This document shows positions 31,268 to 42,182 of a stretch of DNA of 64,000 nucleotides, piece after piece. The notes below the pieces were generated by a model, which had not been told where the DNA came from, did no database searches, and saw only the letters and a program-made list of their open reading frames with translations. A program made the translations under genes and the position numbers. Within the stretch, counting starts at the first letter, position 1. Every line of letters starts with the position of its first letter. Source of the stretch: Pythium myriotylum (Eukaryota > Oomycota > Peronosporomycetes > Pythiales > Pythiaceae); contig JALJCQ010000039.1 in assembly GCA_023091665.1 (NCBI GenBank), forward strand, positions 124,001 through 188,000, given 5' to 3'.

Positions 31268-31506
31268 AACGTCACCACTCAAGCCGCCTCCGTGCCCACC
31301 GGAGCGTGGTCCAAGAGCGCGGGCGCCGTCTCCAACAAAGGAGCCATCATCGTCGCGCCCGGAGCCGTCTTTTCGACGGCAAGATGGAGACGTACGAGCG
31401 ATCCGACATCACGTGCCAGGGCCAGAAAGAAGGCAGCGTCAAGGACGCCATGTTCATCCTCGGCAAGGGCGCCACGCTCAAGAACGTCACCATCGGGACC
31501 GCGTGA
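31268..31506 (+). pseudogene. Pectate lyase fragment (third copy), internally deleted
   Basis: It begins inside the signal peptide region (ACTCAAGCCGCCTCCGTGCC) and follows the gene for about 75 codons. A one-base insertion at GTCTTTTCGACGG breaks the frame. At the codons for KNVTIG it jumps directly to the last codons (GTA, stop TGA), deleting about 560 bp through a 2-3 bp microhomology (CGG). Downstream flank and minisatellite remnants are shared with copies 1 and 2. It has no start codon of its own and is non-functional. Confidence 0.92.
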
Positions 31507-31850
31507 GCGGCGGCGGCAGCAGTCGAATGTTCGAATGCTGATATGCTGTAGAGTATCTGTGGTGCATCGTTAGAGCGTTCGAGCGTGCAGTGAGTCCGTG
31601 GGAGTACTTGTACCCATGCTTGGTGGCAAGGTCGTAAACATGGTCTGCATGTCATATTGATTGGATTGGAGTCATCGAATACTACAATGGTGGAGGCGCA
31701 GTCGATTGAGCGCCGTTGATGTATGCTAATCCTAGTTATTAATTTCGAGTAGCAGTTATTGCGCGTGGGTTGGCTCTTTTTCTGTGCTCGGATTCGGCAG
31801 CGGTGAGTTTCCGGCCTTGCCACCGAGGGTGGGTACAAGTACTCGTATTC
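31507..31850. repeat. Remnant of the pectate lyase palindrome flank
   Basis: The sequence 31507-31790 follows the left arm flank (26212-26590) with deletions, including loss of the right end of the 100-bp element. The sequence 31812-31843 (CCTTGCCACC...GTACAAGTACTC) is an inverted copy of 31605-31636. The locus is therefore a shrunken version of the same palindrome. Confidence 0.75.
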
Positions 31851-32167
31851 AGTGACACCAATCTAGATGGACTGTACTCGACTGCCCTGAATCGTTACAC
31901 TTGGTTGTGTAAAGCTCCCATGAGTACGGGCTTGACCTCCCGTAGGTATAGTTCCACAAAGCTGACCAAAATTGTTTCAACGACACAGACAACTCAAGGA
32001 GACATGGATCCTCTTATAGCAATCTCTTGTGCCTTGCTACACCCACGCAGAACGTGGCAGTGGTAGACAAAGCGCCAAAAAAGAAGAAAGCCAACCCTTC
32101 GGTTTTCAGCATCGTACGTTGTTTCCATTCGTGTCATGAGTTCTCTTACCGCTACGAGGAAGCGCGA
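31851..32167. other. Intergenic, nothing recognised
   Basis: No convincing ORF, repeat or RNA gene was seen. It forms the 3' flank of the SF3A2 gene. Confidence 0.5.
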
Positions 32168-33151
32168 CTAACTCGCTCTCACTTGAGGTCTCGGCGGCGG
32201 CGGCGCGGGTTTGTTGGCGTTCAGGTCGTTCTGGTCCTCGGGCTTGAACGTGAGCTGCAGCGTGAACGTCTTGCCGTTCTTGTCCCAGTTGCTGAAGAAC
32301 TTGCCCTCGCTCTTGTCGAGCTCCTTGTTCGGGATCTTGAACGCCACGGTCTCGTACGGCTCGCACGCGAAGAGCAAGTACTGCATGTTCTTGTCGGGCG
32401 TCTCGATCTTCTGCTCGAACGGCGACATGAACCGATGGCGCGGCTGCAGCTTCGGGTCGTGGTCCGGGTACGCGATCTGAAAGAGCAGGATCCGTGCGCC
32501 CGTGTCCGGGTCGCGCTGCTTGGTGACCTTGTACCCAGGCAGTCCGATCCGCAGCGCGCGGGGCTTGGGCGCCGCGGCTGCCGCGGCGTTCGCGGCCATA
32601 AAGGCCGCGAGCGAGGTCGAGTTGGCGGCGTCCTGGGCCTCCTTGGCGGCGCGGCGCGCGAGGTTGGTCTGGTGGCGCTTGCCCTGCGTGTGCGCGAGGT
32701 AGTTGCCTTCGTTGTTGTGGAGCGTGAGGCAGAGCTTGCACTCGTAGGAGCCGAGGTGGTTCTTCATGAAGTACGGGTCTTTCGAGATGTCGACCGTCTC
32801 GAGCGCGAGCTTGCGCAGGCGCTCGCGGCGGTCGGCGTTCTGCTGCGACTCGGAGGCCACGCCGCCCGAGCCGGGCTTGGAGCCCACGCGGTTCTGGAAG
32901 TCCATGCCGCCGCGCAGGCTCAGCGAGAGCTCGAGCGTCGCGCCGGACGCGAGCGCGAAGTCGGCGATCCGCGCGCTGTCGTCGCTCAGCGCGAGCGACG
33001 CGAAGCGCAGCCGCAGCAGCTCGCGCGGCACGCCCGTGGCCTCGCTCACGCGCGCCTTGAGCGCGGCCACGCGGTCGCGCGCGTCGCAGGAGACGCGCTC
33101 CAGCGCGCGCGACGGCCCGCGCACGAAGAGCTCCATGGTCGGGATCTGCAT
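32168..33151 (-). CDS. SF3A2: Splicing factor 3A subunit 2 (SF3a66/Prp11) with N-terminal ubiquitin-like extension
   Basis: The second part, from M83 (codon at 32905), is a clear SF3A2: MDFQNRVGSKPGSGG, then a matrin-type C2H2 zinc finger (C138, C141, H154, H160 in YECKLCLTLHNNEGNYLAHT). The conserved GLPGYKVTKQRDPDTG, PRHRFMSPFEQ and YETVAFKIPNKE stretches follow, with a short Pro-rich end. SF3A2 is a U2 snRNP protein needed for prespliceosome assembly. Residues 6-82 form a ubiquitin-like domain (MELFV...LRFASLALSDD...LSLRGG), 77 residues against 76 for ubiquitin. It ends in LRGG immediately before the SF3A2 methionine. Start 33151 (or 33136) was chosen because it aligns with the ubiquitin start; the open frame upstream to 33334 has no conserved content. 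No intron is seen. The gene looks intact, and its GC-rich codon use contrasts with its flanks. Confidence 0.93.
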   Translation of the reverse strand: MQIPTMELFVRGPSRALERVSCDARDRVAALKARVSEATGVPRELLRLRFASLALSDDSARIADFALASGATLELSLSLRGGMDFQNRVGSKPGSGGVASESQQNADRRERLRKLALETVDISKDPYFMKNHLGSYECKLCLTLHNNEGNYLAHTQGKRHQTNLARRAAKEAQDAANSTSLAAFMAANAAAAAAPKPRALRIGLPGYKVTKQRDPDTGARILLFQIAYPDHDPKLQPRHRFMSPFEQKIETPDKNMQYLLFACEPYETVAFKIPNKELDKSEGKFFSNWDKNGKTFTLQLTFKPEDQNDLNANKPAPPPPRPQVRAS

Positions 33152-33766
33152 TGGGGGTTTGCGCTCCAAAGAAGGATGGAGACGTACTTTGGCGAGGTGG
33201 AACAGTATTAATGGGCTAGAAATGTAATTAGCGAGAGTTGCGGGCGGGTTGAACACAGGATACCGGTAGAGACCGGTATAATCAGTTTGGGACAGGAGTA
33301 GTACTCTATTTGGTAGGTACGACTTTTCGAACAAGTAGTATCACGTACTACCGGTAGGACTACTTTATACGACTGTGAATCGGAACCGATGGTACTACAA
33401 TTGTGGATAAGAGGATAATGTCAACATCGGAGCGCTGCGGCATGCAAAGTCATGGATGCACTCTCCAACGAACAATGGTCGAGTTCGTGGGCCCGAGAGC
33501 CTCGACGAGTGCACGCTGCTTCAGGGCGTTGGGTTGGTTTCCGCCCACTGGGACGATCCACGCACTCGGACATCGTTTGCGCCTAGAAAAGTGCGAAAGA
33601 AGACAAAACACGCCAATCGGAACAGGTTCTCTGCTCACTGATGGATGTGACTGATGGATGGTAGAATGAGACCATAGCGGTGAGGGCCCTTGGGCTTTTC
33701 CTCTTTATTCCCAATTCTTCCGTGTGGAGCTCACTGGCTTGCTCTCTGGGTCAAGTGCTCGCAACC
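33152..33766. promoter_or_regulatory. Divergent intergenic region between SF3A2 and the coiled-coil gene
   Basis: This 615-bp stretch separates two divergently transcribed genes and so must hold both promoters. Several short CCGGTA-type repeats occur near 33260-33360. No defined element can be assigned with certainty. Confidence 0.45.
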
Positions 33767-34465
33767 ATGGCAAAGACATTCAGCGGCGACACGACATTCC
33801 TGGTCGGCGGCGTCACCCGCGCGCACCGATACGAGATCAAAGGGACGCCCGAGAACGCGCTCGCGATTTGGCTCGAGGATCGCAAGTCCAAAAAGCAGTG
33901 GTGTGGTCGATTAGAATTGGCTTCCATACTGCGATTCTCCAACTCACAATGTAATACCATGCAGGCAAGCGGGCACGCTGGCGCTCGAGCACTTTGTCAC
34001 GGCCGACAATGCTATTCCACGCGCGAGCGCCGCCATGTACGCAGAGGTGGCAACTCAATTATTGTGGTCGTAGCTATTCTTGAGCTCTGAATCAATGACT
34101 CCCTTTCTTGACAGCTCTTCGCGAGATGTCTCTCGACGTCCGAGGCTGAGTACAAGCACGAACTGGTGCTCGAGGACGGCGAGTGGTGGCTCGCGCTGAC
34201 GCTGCCACTGCAGATTGCGACGGTAAACATGCACGTGAGCTTCAAGTTTGCACTGCAGGAAGTGCCACTCGAGCGTGTGGATCTGCTGGATGCACGTGTG
34301 CGCGATCTCGAAGAATACACATGGGCTGTGCCTGAGAGCCGCATCCGTCAGCTCGAGGAGAAGAACGAAAGCATCCAGGCTCAGATCGACGAGCTCAAGA
34401 GAAAGATCAATGAGCTCAATACGCTCGCGAAGACGCGGACCTTCGGGAGAGAGAAAGCTTTCTAA
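33767..34465 (+). CDS. Small coiled-coil protein, family member 1 (three exons)
   Basis: Exons at 33767-33900, 33965-34046 and 34115-34465 have GT...AG introns of 64 and 68 bp and join to a 188-residue protein. The N-terminal 130 residues alternate hydrophobic and polar positions like a beta-rich domain (ALAIWLEDRKSKKQW, WLALTLPLQ, FKFALQEVPLERVDLL). The last 50 residues are a heptad-rich coiled coil (RIRQLEEKNESIQAQIDELK). The paralogue at 62814-63392 has the same exon lengths (134 and 82 bp) and phases. The beta head plus coiled tail is reminiscent of the XRCC4/SAS-6 fold superfamily, but that is only a guess; the function is unknown. Confidence 0.8.
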
Positions 34466-35250
34466 TGATCGAGAATTGGACGTGTGGAGAGTAGAAGGCC
34501 TATATAGCGACGTGGGATCATCTCGGCTCACATAGTGGGTCTTATCAGTATTAGGGTTGTGCGTGTTATGGTTATCTTTAGCAACCACTCATCAGTTGGC
34601 TGCTTGGGATGACCACTCAACGCCCAACAGTTGCAAGACTAGCAGTTCCCAAACAGGGTTGCTGCTGGTGCGATGTCAACCCTCCTCGACTCAATCCAAA
34701 ACATTAGGAGCAAACTGAATCCAGTGTGTTTTGCATGTTGAGTTAAGTCTTGTCAGAACAGATTTGGACAGCCGGGCGATTTCGCATTGAAAAAGGTGAA
34801 GATCTAGGTCAGTCCCAAAACCTAGGCAATTATTAGGTTTAACGATGGTGCCCCATGATCAACATAGCTTGGTGGGGATTTTTTTTGGGATCGAAAAGTT
34901 TTGTTCGTTAAGTTTAGCTTCTAGCAGCACCGTTCCATCAGGCATGGCCGCCAACGCAAAGATTCTGCAGCTTAGCAGAAGAAATCTATCATCTCCCGTA
35001 GGTTTAGAACGCACCTAAAACCCTATACGAAGACGACACGTACGGCTGGGCCATTAGAGAATGGGGTTTATCTTTGACAGCTCTTTCCTTAGTCGTTCAA
35101 GGTATTGATAAGTCAAGAGTGAACATGGTGCTCGTCAGTTTCGCGTCTAAGTAAAGCGGCCAGTTCGGCCACACACAAGCCGCCTCACCTTCCAGCATCT
35201 CTACCAACTTTGTCAGTAATCCCCGACACGAAGTCGTCCTGCCGTCGAGT
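34466..35250. promoter_or_regulatory. Intergenic region upstream of TM1
   Basis: This 785-bp stretch has no ORF of note. Its last 150 bp contain a CCTTCCAGCATCTCTACCAAC segment that recurs upstream of TM2 (44491-44532) and in a remnant at 42080-42125. A shared upstream element of the membrane gene family is likely. Confidence 0.5.
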
Positions 35251-37002
35251 ATGACGAGGCTTTCGATCGCGAGCACAGCACGGACGATTCTTCGCAGCTG
35301 GGACGCTGTCCAAGTTGAATTACGGGGTCGCTACTCGCTCACACGGCTGCGCGAGGTGCTGGCGTATGCAAAGTCGTCATCGCATCTCTTTAATGTACTC
35401 ACCATCGTGTCATCTGCGCTGCCGCCGCTCATCACGACTCTTGCGGTCGACTCACTACCGCTCGTTCCTATGGAACGCCCAGTTGGCGTCGTGACTTTCC
35501 ATATCTTCTTCACGTCCTGGTTTGTCGGTCTCATGATCATATTGCAGATCCAGCAGAGTGCGCCATCGCTGCCTCTCTCCCGATGGCAGCTTCTGATCGC
35601 CTCAGTTCTCCCGGGGCTCACTTGTGTCGTGGTCTCGTCTGTGTTGTTTCCGGTAATCGGGTTCCCGTTGCCGTTCACCGTCCAACTCAACACTGGCCCA
35701 TGGGCATTCATGCTCGTCAGCACGCTGTACTACTTCTGGAAAGACGCGTTTCGGGCCGATCCGGTCGCCAAGGCTAACGTGATGCGATACCTTCAAGTCT
35801 TTGCCTCGCAGGTTGCGATGCTGCTTTCGTATGTTGGATATAATATCGTGTTCACGCGCGCGAGCCCAGCCCACAAGACGTACGTATCCTTTGTACTACC
35901 AGCAATGAAGCTGATCTTCAAGAACTGTGCTAGCCGCGGGCTCTTCCACATGGAGGACCTCGCGCCATCCGTTATTGTTTTTAATGTCGACGCCTTTCAC
36001 GGCATGTTCGTGGCCATGTCCATGCAGCAATCGGTCTCGAGAGGAACAGTCACGTTCATCATGATCGTCGATGTCATCCAGTCGCTGATCGCACTCAGCG
36101 AGATCCAACTCGTTGTCCAGCGTGTGCTTCGATTCGCATCTTTGTGCCAGTCGACAAAAGAGGCAGCCTCGTCGATGACGACGGATGCAGGCACGCTTCG
36201 CTGGGCCTCAGCGAGGGTCCGTCAGCGTGTGGCCACGTTCACTGCATTCCAACACGGGGTCGTCGACTACGCTCTCAGCATCATCGATGCTAACCCGCGC
36301 ATTGCAGACCATCCGGAGGTACGACTGCCTCGTCACTTGCGTGATGATCCAAATGTTGCAACAACAACGCGAGTGATTCCAGTGAACCGCGCAATCGAAA
36401 ATAATAGTGTCGCCGATGAGCTGGCTGAGATGGAGAAGAACCAGGTCGAGTGCGTCACGGGAGTGCTCAAGATGCTCCACATGATTGAATTCTACGTGCT
36501 CATCGAGTTTATCGAGGTGGTTGTCGCCACGGTCTATAGTACGTTTCGCTGCTTGCACAACTCAAGATCATCTCTAACGACTTCTTTGATCGCACGCAGC
36601 GCTGTATATTCTGATCATGTCGTACTTACCCAACCGTCAATACTACAGCAACCTGAAGATCTCGAGTCCCACCGACCTCCGGGGCACCGCGCTCAAATTG
36701 GCATTCTACACAGCGCTCGAGCTACTATCGTTCGTCGCGTTCTGTGTGGTTGTCGATCTCAAACTGCAGCGCATGTCAACGATCCAGCAGCTCGCATTCG
36801 TGTTGCGCAAGCACTGGACCACGACGCAGTCGGCATTGAGCATGTGGGTCTTGTTAGTCGTGCAGCTTAACTTCGATCTCTTTGGTTGGGTGTTGTGTGT
36901 TGGTCGTATCGGCAGCCAGGTTACTGACGGCGACAGTGACTGACTAAATCTGTAGGAAACGACTTCACATTCCAATTCAAGTGGCTCCAGGATGGAGGAT
37001 AG
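35251..37002 (+). CDS. Multi-pass membrane protein TM1 (three exons)
   Basis: Exons at 35251-36538, 36600-36884 and 36956-37002 join to 539 residues; the introns are 61 and 71 bp. About nine to eleven hydrophobic segments can be seen, for example LLIASVLPGLTCVVVSSVLF, VAMLLSYVGYNIVF, FIMIVDVIQSLIALSEI, FYVLIEFIEVVVATVY and LAFYTALELLSFVAFCVVV. A long soluble loop lies between residues 290 and 400. The C-terminus ends in the family signature GNDFTFQFKWL encoded by the tiny last exon. It starts MTRLSIAS...WDAVQVELRGRYSL, shared by all members. I do not recognise the family; it appears to be a lineage-specific, expanded set. TM1 is the cleanest copy here. Confidence 0.85.
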
Positions 37003-37371
37003 GTGTTGGAATGAACACAGTAAGACTCTATTGAATAAAAGTTCCCTTTATTATTCGTTCCCTTTAATCCTAGTCGCTAGCTCTAGACGTGCTCAGTCTG
37101 AAGCAAAAAGGAAAGTGAGCTCCACTTTCCTCGCTTCTTGTTCCTCATCGCACTGGTTGTTGGCCTCGGTCAGGCCGGAGAGGTTGCCACCCATCCGTCC
37201 AGTCTGACCGAGGCCTTTACCGAATTGCACTTGTATAAAACTGTATTTTAAACATAGAGTCTAGCAATAGGTCAACACGAAGTCGGCTTCTACCTGTGTC
37301 GCCCACGGTAGAAGCTCAATATACTTCACTTTATCATCACCATTCGAGCGACAGCTTACCCTGCGTGTTCA
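37003..37371. other. Intergenic region with two hairpins
   Basis: Between two convergent genes (TM1 and the ankyrin gene). It contains a perfect 12-bp inverted repeat GGCCTCGGTCAG / CTGACCGAGGCC (37162-37173 and 37204-37215) and a 9-bp hairpin GCTTCTACC / GGTAGAAGC (37286-37315). No gene was seen. Confidence 0.6.
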
Positions 37372-38955
37372 TCAATCGCGTCGTCGCCCTGATCGTGCAC
37401 CGAGCCATTGCGTGACCGACGTATCACCCTGCTCGATCAAGTAATACGGGATATCAGTGAGGCTCGTTGGACCATCCAAGTCACGCTCACAAGCCCAGTG
37501 CAACGCCACTGCTCGAAAAGCTTCTGCGACGATCGCGGGATGAATTCGCCGGTCCCATAAAGGCTCTTCCCATCGTCCTCCGTTGAAGCGAAGCATGGGC
37601 TCGTAACGTTTCCACTCCACCATGACCTTGAATACCACCCGGTCAAAGTCGGGCGCCGCGCGGAAATGATCTTCGCGTTTTTCCAGCTCTTCGAGCGATC
37701 GACTCGTCAGACTCTCCATGTATTGTAGCTTTCGTTCGCACCCGTTGTCCCAGTTGGCGCCGTACTCGATTAGCCAACGCATAGCCCTGAACTCGGTTTT
37801 CATGTCACCGTCTCTTAGTGGAGTATCCCTACGAAATAGGAGTAGTTCCAAAGGCGAGCGACCATCCTATGAAGTCATGTCAAGCCGTTTACTTGTGGGT
37901 TGATGATGTTTAGTCAAAATCCACGTACCAGAGTTGGCTCATTGGCGTCGGCTCCTGCTTGAAGCAGCAGTCCTACGATATCAGGGAGATCTGGGGCGTT
38001 GCGCAATAGTGCGCAGTGAAGCGGCAGGAATCCACGCTGAACAATCCTCCAAAGGCCGTTAGGCACCTTTCGACCTCGAACAAGAGAGTGACGAACCTTG
38101 TCATAGATGAAGAGTGAGCTGTAAGCCAAGCGATCGAACAGGAACCGCGTCGTCGCCACTGCAGCCTGGCCTAATTCGCTACAGGCTCGATGTAGCGGAG
38201 TCTTTCCTTCCTGGAAACGCACTCGTCAGTGCAACAATTTCGCATTCTGCGGTTACTCTCTGCACCTCGTCGCGTTCGCTCGATGCGACCTCTTCATCGC
38301 CGAGCAGGAGAAGCTCGAGAACCTCGACGCTCACGGGGCGCTCGACGTCAAACACGGTCCTTCTCCCCCGATTAACTTCGGCGATGCTTGCACCTTCTTC
38401 TATGAGGAATTTCATCACGTCGGCGTTGCAGGATGTCGTCGCTTCGACGACCACGGTGGTGCCACGCTACAAACAAGCAACCATGATCTCAAAGACGACT
38501 CGGAATCTGTGACAGATAGGTAACCGATAGCATACCCAACTGCGTGCATCAACGCTGACACCCAAGCTGATGAGGAAATTCGCGCACTCAATTTGACTAT
38601 TCTGGCACGCTTTGTCCATCGCTTGCTCGCCGTACTGAGAAGTAGTCAAGTAAGATCAGGATCTCTCCGCCATCGAACCGGTCAAGAGCTTACTGCGACG
38701 ACGTTTGCGCCGGCCTCCACAAGCAAATACAGGACTTCGACGGACCCACCAGCCGCTGCGGCAACGAGAGGAGGCAGCGACTACGAAGAGACAGGAAATT
38801 GAAGTTGGTACGTGGTGAAAAACAAAAGTGGGGACACTCTTCATAACCGGCCGCATGTGGTAATTGACATTGACGCCACTAGAAATCAATACCGCCACTT
38901 CTTCGACCTTCCCCTCCTCACACAGACGCGTGAAATCCTCATGACGGTCGGACAT
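37372..38955 (-). CDS. Ankyrin-repeat protein (six exons)
   Basis: The minus-strand exons are 38955-38848, 38780-38694, 38634-38536, 38466-38266, 38210-37929 and 37866-37372. They join in frame to 423 residues, with introns of 55-69 bp. Ankyrin repeats are visible throughout: SLPPLVAAAAGGSVEVLYLL, then VEAGANV; YGEQAMDKACQNSQIECANF; GKTPLHRACSELGQ; LPLHCALLRNAPDLPDIVGL, then LLQAGADAN; and DGRSPLELLLF...WLIEYGANWDN. The C-terminal 110 residues have no recognised domain. The exon 4 donor (GTGCAG) was chosen to keep frame; an in-frame start 26 codons upstream (39033) is possible. It acts presumably as a protein-binding scaffold. It lies 240 bp downstream of TM3 in the same orientation, and a degraded copy of its 5' part is at 60490-60956. 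Confidence 0.78.
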
Positions 38956-39195
38956 CTTCTCCAGGTGGAGAATTCGGAACTGAGTTGTCATGCGGATTTC
39001 GCTAGGTGATGATCCATCTGATATATCTCGCAAATGGGTATTTACAAACCCGGAACAGACTTTTTACACAGGAGATATCATCGAAGTCGGCACGTCAGCA
39101 CCACCGACTACTTATACTCACCGCATCATCTCGGCAAGGGCGTAGTGATGAAATCTAGGGTTTCTTCCACTAGTTCATTTCCTTGTGAGATTGAC

Positions 39196-40943
39196 TTATC
39201 TTGCTGGCCTGGTCAGCCACTGGAAGCGGAACGTGAAATCGTTGCCTGCCACATCCCACGTCAATCCCATTGAGTTTACTCTGGTATCAATAGCAACACA
39301 CAGACCAAAGTGCTCCAAGTTGATCGGCACGATGAGAAACATCCACATCATCATCACGGTTTGAGTTGTCTTCCGATGCTTGTGCAGCACGAACACGAGT
39401 TGCTGGATGGTTGACATGTGCTGGAGCTTGCGGTCGACGATCACACAGAACACAACGAACGACAACAGCTCCAGTGCCGCATACAGCGCCAGATTCCCCA
39501 CCGAGGCATGCAGAGTATCATCGCTTGCATCCTTAACGTTGGTGTAGTAGCGGCGGTTCGGCATGTGCGACAGAGCCAGAATGTACAGTGCTACGAGATA
39601 AGTCAGACCCCGAGTCAAAATGCCATACCAAACCACTCACTGAAGGTGACAGCGACGACCACCTCGACAAATTCGATGAGTACGTAGAACTCGATCATGT
39701 GCAGCATCTTGAGCACGCTTGCAACGCATGCGACCTGACACTCCTCTCTTGGCGCAAACTCGTCCCTGTCTTCTCCTTCTGTTCTTCCATTGAGAGGTCC
39801 CCAGGCTGGGTGAATACGGACATCCACCTGGGATTTAGCCTGCATACGTAGGTGACGGGGTAGTCGGACTCTCGGGTGGTTCTCAATTCGAGGGTTTGCG
39901 GTCATCAATTCCAGTGCGTAAGCCACAACGCCAAGCTCAGACCTGGTACCGATCATCAATCGTCGGCTCGGAATCGCAGCAACGGTGGGGGATGAAGTCC
40001 ATCCCAGCTTGGCCGCTGGGCTCATTTCCTCGACAGTGTCGTTGTCGAGTCGGTGACTCGCCGCCGTGAGATGACAGACATGGCTAACAACCGCCTGGAT
40101 CTCGATCAGCGCGATCAGCGATTGCAAGACATCGACAACCATGATGAAAGCAACGGTCTCGCGAGAAGAAGACTGCATGAACGTGGCCACGAATATGGCG
40201 TGAAAGGCGTCGACGTTGAAGACAATGATACTCGGCGCGAAGTCTTCGATGTAGAACACGGCGCGACTCGCCCAGTTCTTGAAGATCAGCTTCATCAAAG
40301 GTAGCAAAAACGAGATATACGTCTTGTTATCCTGACTGGCACGTATGAACGCAACATTGTAGGCGATGTACGCGATGAGAATCGCTACCTGGACGGCGAA
40401 GACCTCGAAGAAGCGAAGGACGTGCGCTCTAACAGCCGGGTCAGCCTTGCACGCATCCTTCCAAAAGTAATAGAGAAGGGGCCAAAAGACCAAGCACCAC
40501 GGGCCAGTGTTGAGCTGGATTGCGAACGGGAGTGGGAAGCCGATGATTGACGCCGCGGAGCAAGTCACAACAACACACGTGAGCCCTGGGCAAATTGTCG
40601 CGATGAGGAGCTGGCGCGTGGAAAAAGGCAACGATGGTGCACTCTGGTGGATCTGGCGCCCAACTGTGAAGGCTACGAGCGAGCCTGTGGCAAAGAGACG
40701 GAAGGTCACCCAACACGTCTGCTGCGCGAATGGGAGCTCTGGCGGTGACAGCGGAAGCGCGTCCATCGCAAGGATCGATGCCAGTGGAAGCAGCGGCGCT
40801 TGTGCGATGGTGAGAAAGCTGCTGGTGAACGAGGATGACTTGGCGTGTGCAAGGAGCTCTCGAAGACGCGCGAGGGAGTAACACCCTCGTAGCTCAACCT
40901 GGACAGCCTCCCATACGCGGAGAATCTGGCGAGCAGTGCCCAT
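39196..40943 (-). CDS. Multi-pass membrane protein TM3 (three exons)
   Basis: Exons at 40943-39641, 39590-39306 and 39245-39196, with introns of 49 and 60 bp. Exon 2 is exactly 285 bp, as in all members. The protein keeps the family features: WEAVQVELRGCYSL, LLYYFWKDACKADP, FNVDAFHAIFVATFM, MIEFYVLIEFVEVVVAV, MPNRRYYTN and the last-exon GNDFTFRFQWL. The start at 40943 (MGTARQILRVW) aligns best with the others; an in-frame ATG at 41051 would add 36 residues. It is more diverged than TM1 and TM2. A collapsed duplicate lies at 61045-61330. Confidence 0.82.
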
Positions 40944-41158
40944 GAGTGGAGTCGAGGCGAGAGCTACAGGGGGCAGGCCAAACCGAGTGGAGTGACCAGA
41001 GCCGACGAATTCGTTTTTATTTTTAGTCAATGTGACGGAAATTAGCTTCACTGCGCGTCAACGCTGGTGAAGAGGCCATTGGGAGAAAAGTTGCTCAAGA
41101 CACTTCAAGAGGCTTTCGGACACGGGGTTCAAGGAGCTCAACTTGGGCGGTTACTGAT

Positions 41159-41479
41159 CTAGTCGCAAGTGTACTGTTCACAAGTTCGCTCTGACCCGAC
41201 AATCACAACAGCCTGTTTGGGGAGTCGTGGACGCCGTCCAAGATCGCTGAGAACCATCTCTGCCTGCATTTGTCGGATGTGCTTTTGCTTCTGCGAAACC
41301 ATGTATTCTGTACAGTGTTGCGCGGCGAGATGGATTGAGATCTCTTGTTTTACTCGCTTCAAGTCGGTGGCTACTTCGAGAGTTGAGGTCAAGGGCTCCG
41401 CAAACATATATTGGTTGACAATTGTCGGCTCGGATGACGGGGAAATCAATCTCACATTCTTTTCAGAACATGCTTGCAA
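41159..41479 (-). pseudogene. Possible exon of an unknown gene, duplicated at 62.1-62.4 kb
   Basis: This open stretch has a coiled-coil-like composition (DLKRVKQEISIHLA, QKQKHIRQMQAEM). A related but decayed sequence at 62157-62387 (TATDSKRVNQRSY) keeps its position relative to the neighbouring TM sequence. No start or splice sites could be fixed and it may be dead. Confidence 0.35.
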
Positions 41480-42079
41480 TCAATTGTGTTTACCATGGAA
41501 TGCATACAAAGAAGCGATTCTGGAACGCTTTCCCCCGTAATTCCGCGTTGACGTCGTCTTTGGCTGAACGATGTCGTCGGAAACTGCACTTTGATTCATG
41601 AGATCCCAGTTCATCTTCAAGAACATCACAACCTCCAGGTTCTTGGCCTTTATCGAACCAGAGAGTGGGCCTTTTGAGGCTTATTGTTACGCTCACGGAG
41701 TGATCGTTTTCGCAGTTTTGAACGCGGAAAGAATCCTTGGCGACCTCAACTAGAGGTCGTCAAGGAGTCCTATTCATAGGTGGGACATCCTCTTCCAACA
41801 CCGCTCTTGGTATACACTAACTGAAACTGTCAAGACATTCTGCAACATTGTCCAGATCCTGTCGGTTTGGAAGTACGTACGATGAAACTGGTATACCGAT
41901 TGACTTGGTTCTAATATGCCCGAAAGAAAACATCATCGCAGCCATACCGCGGATAGTGGAGCTGAACCATTCTCAAGAGTTTATACTTGTCAGCTCTTTC
42001 CTGGGTTGAGGAGTAACCAGGGGTGGACCAGATGCTCCTCGGTTTCTCGTCAAAGTTTACCACGTGGTCATCTCACTCG
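41480..42079. other. Low-information region between gene remnants
   Basis: A 68-codon minus-strand frame (41490-41696) and short plus-strand frames are present, none with recognisable content. From about 41990 the sequence begins to resemble the 5' flank of the TM genes. Confidence 0.4.
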
Positions 42080-42150
42080 ACAAACCGACTTTACCCTCCA
42101 GCATCTCTTCCAACACTAACTTCGTAGGGATGACGACGTGTCGAAGAATA
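42080..42150 (+). promoter_or_regulatory. Orphan copy of the TM-family upstream region
   Basis: CTCGACAAACCGACTTTACC and the following CTCCAGCATCTCTTCCAACAC match the region 40-80 bp upstream of the TM2 start (44491-44532, reverse strand) almost exactly. No TM gene follows; degenerate LINE RNase H sequence begins about 35 bp further on. Confidence 0.7.
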
Positions 42151-42182
42151 CTCTCGTGCGTGCTTCCATTGTGTAGAGCGCC

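Noticed and set aside
32027..33211. A 394-codon plus-strand frame opposite SF3A2
   Set aside because: It is antisense to a clearly conserved gene in GC-rich sequence; its composition is Leu/Arg/Val-biased with no domain.
37162..37215. A 12-bp inverted repeat considered as a bacterial-type terminator
   Set aside because: The genome is eukaryotic and no U tract follows; it is listed only as a hairpin.
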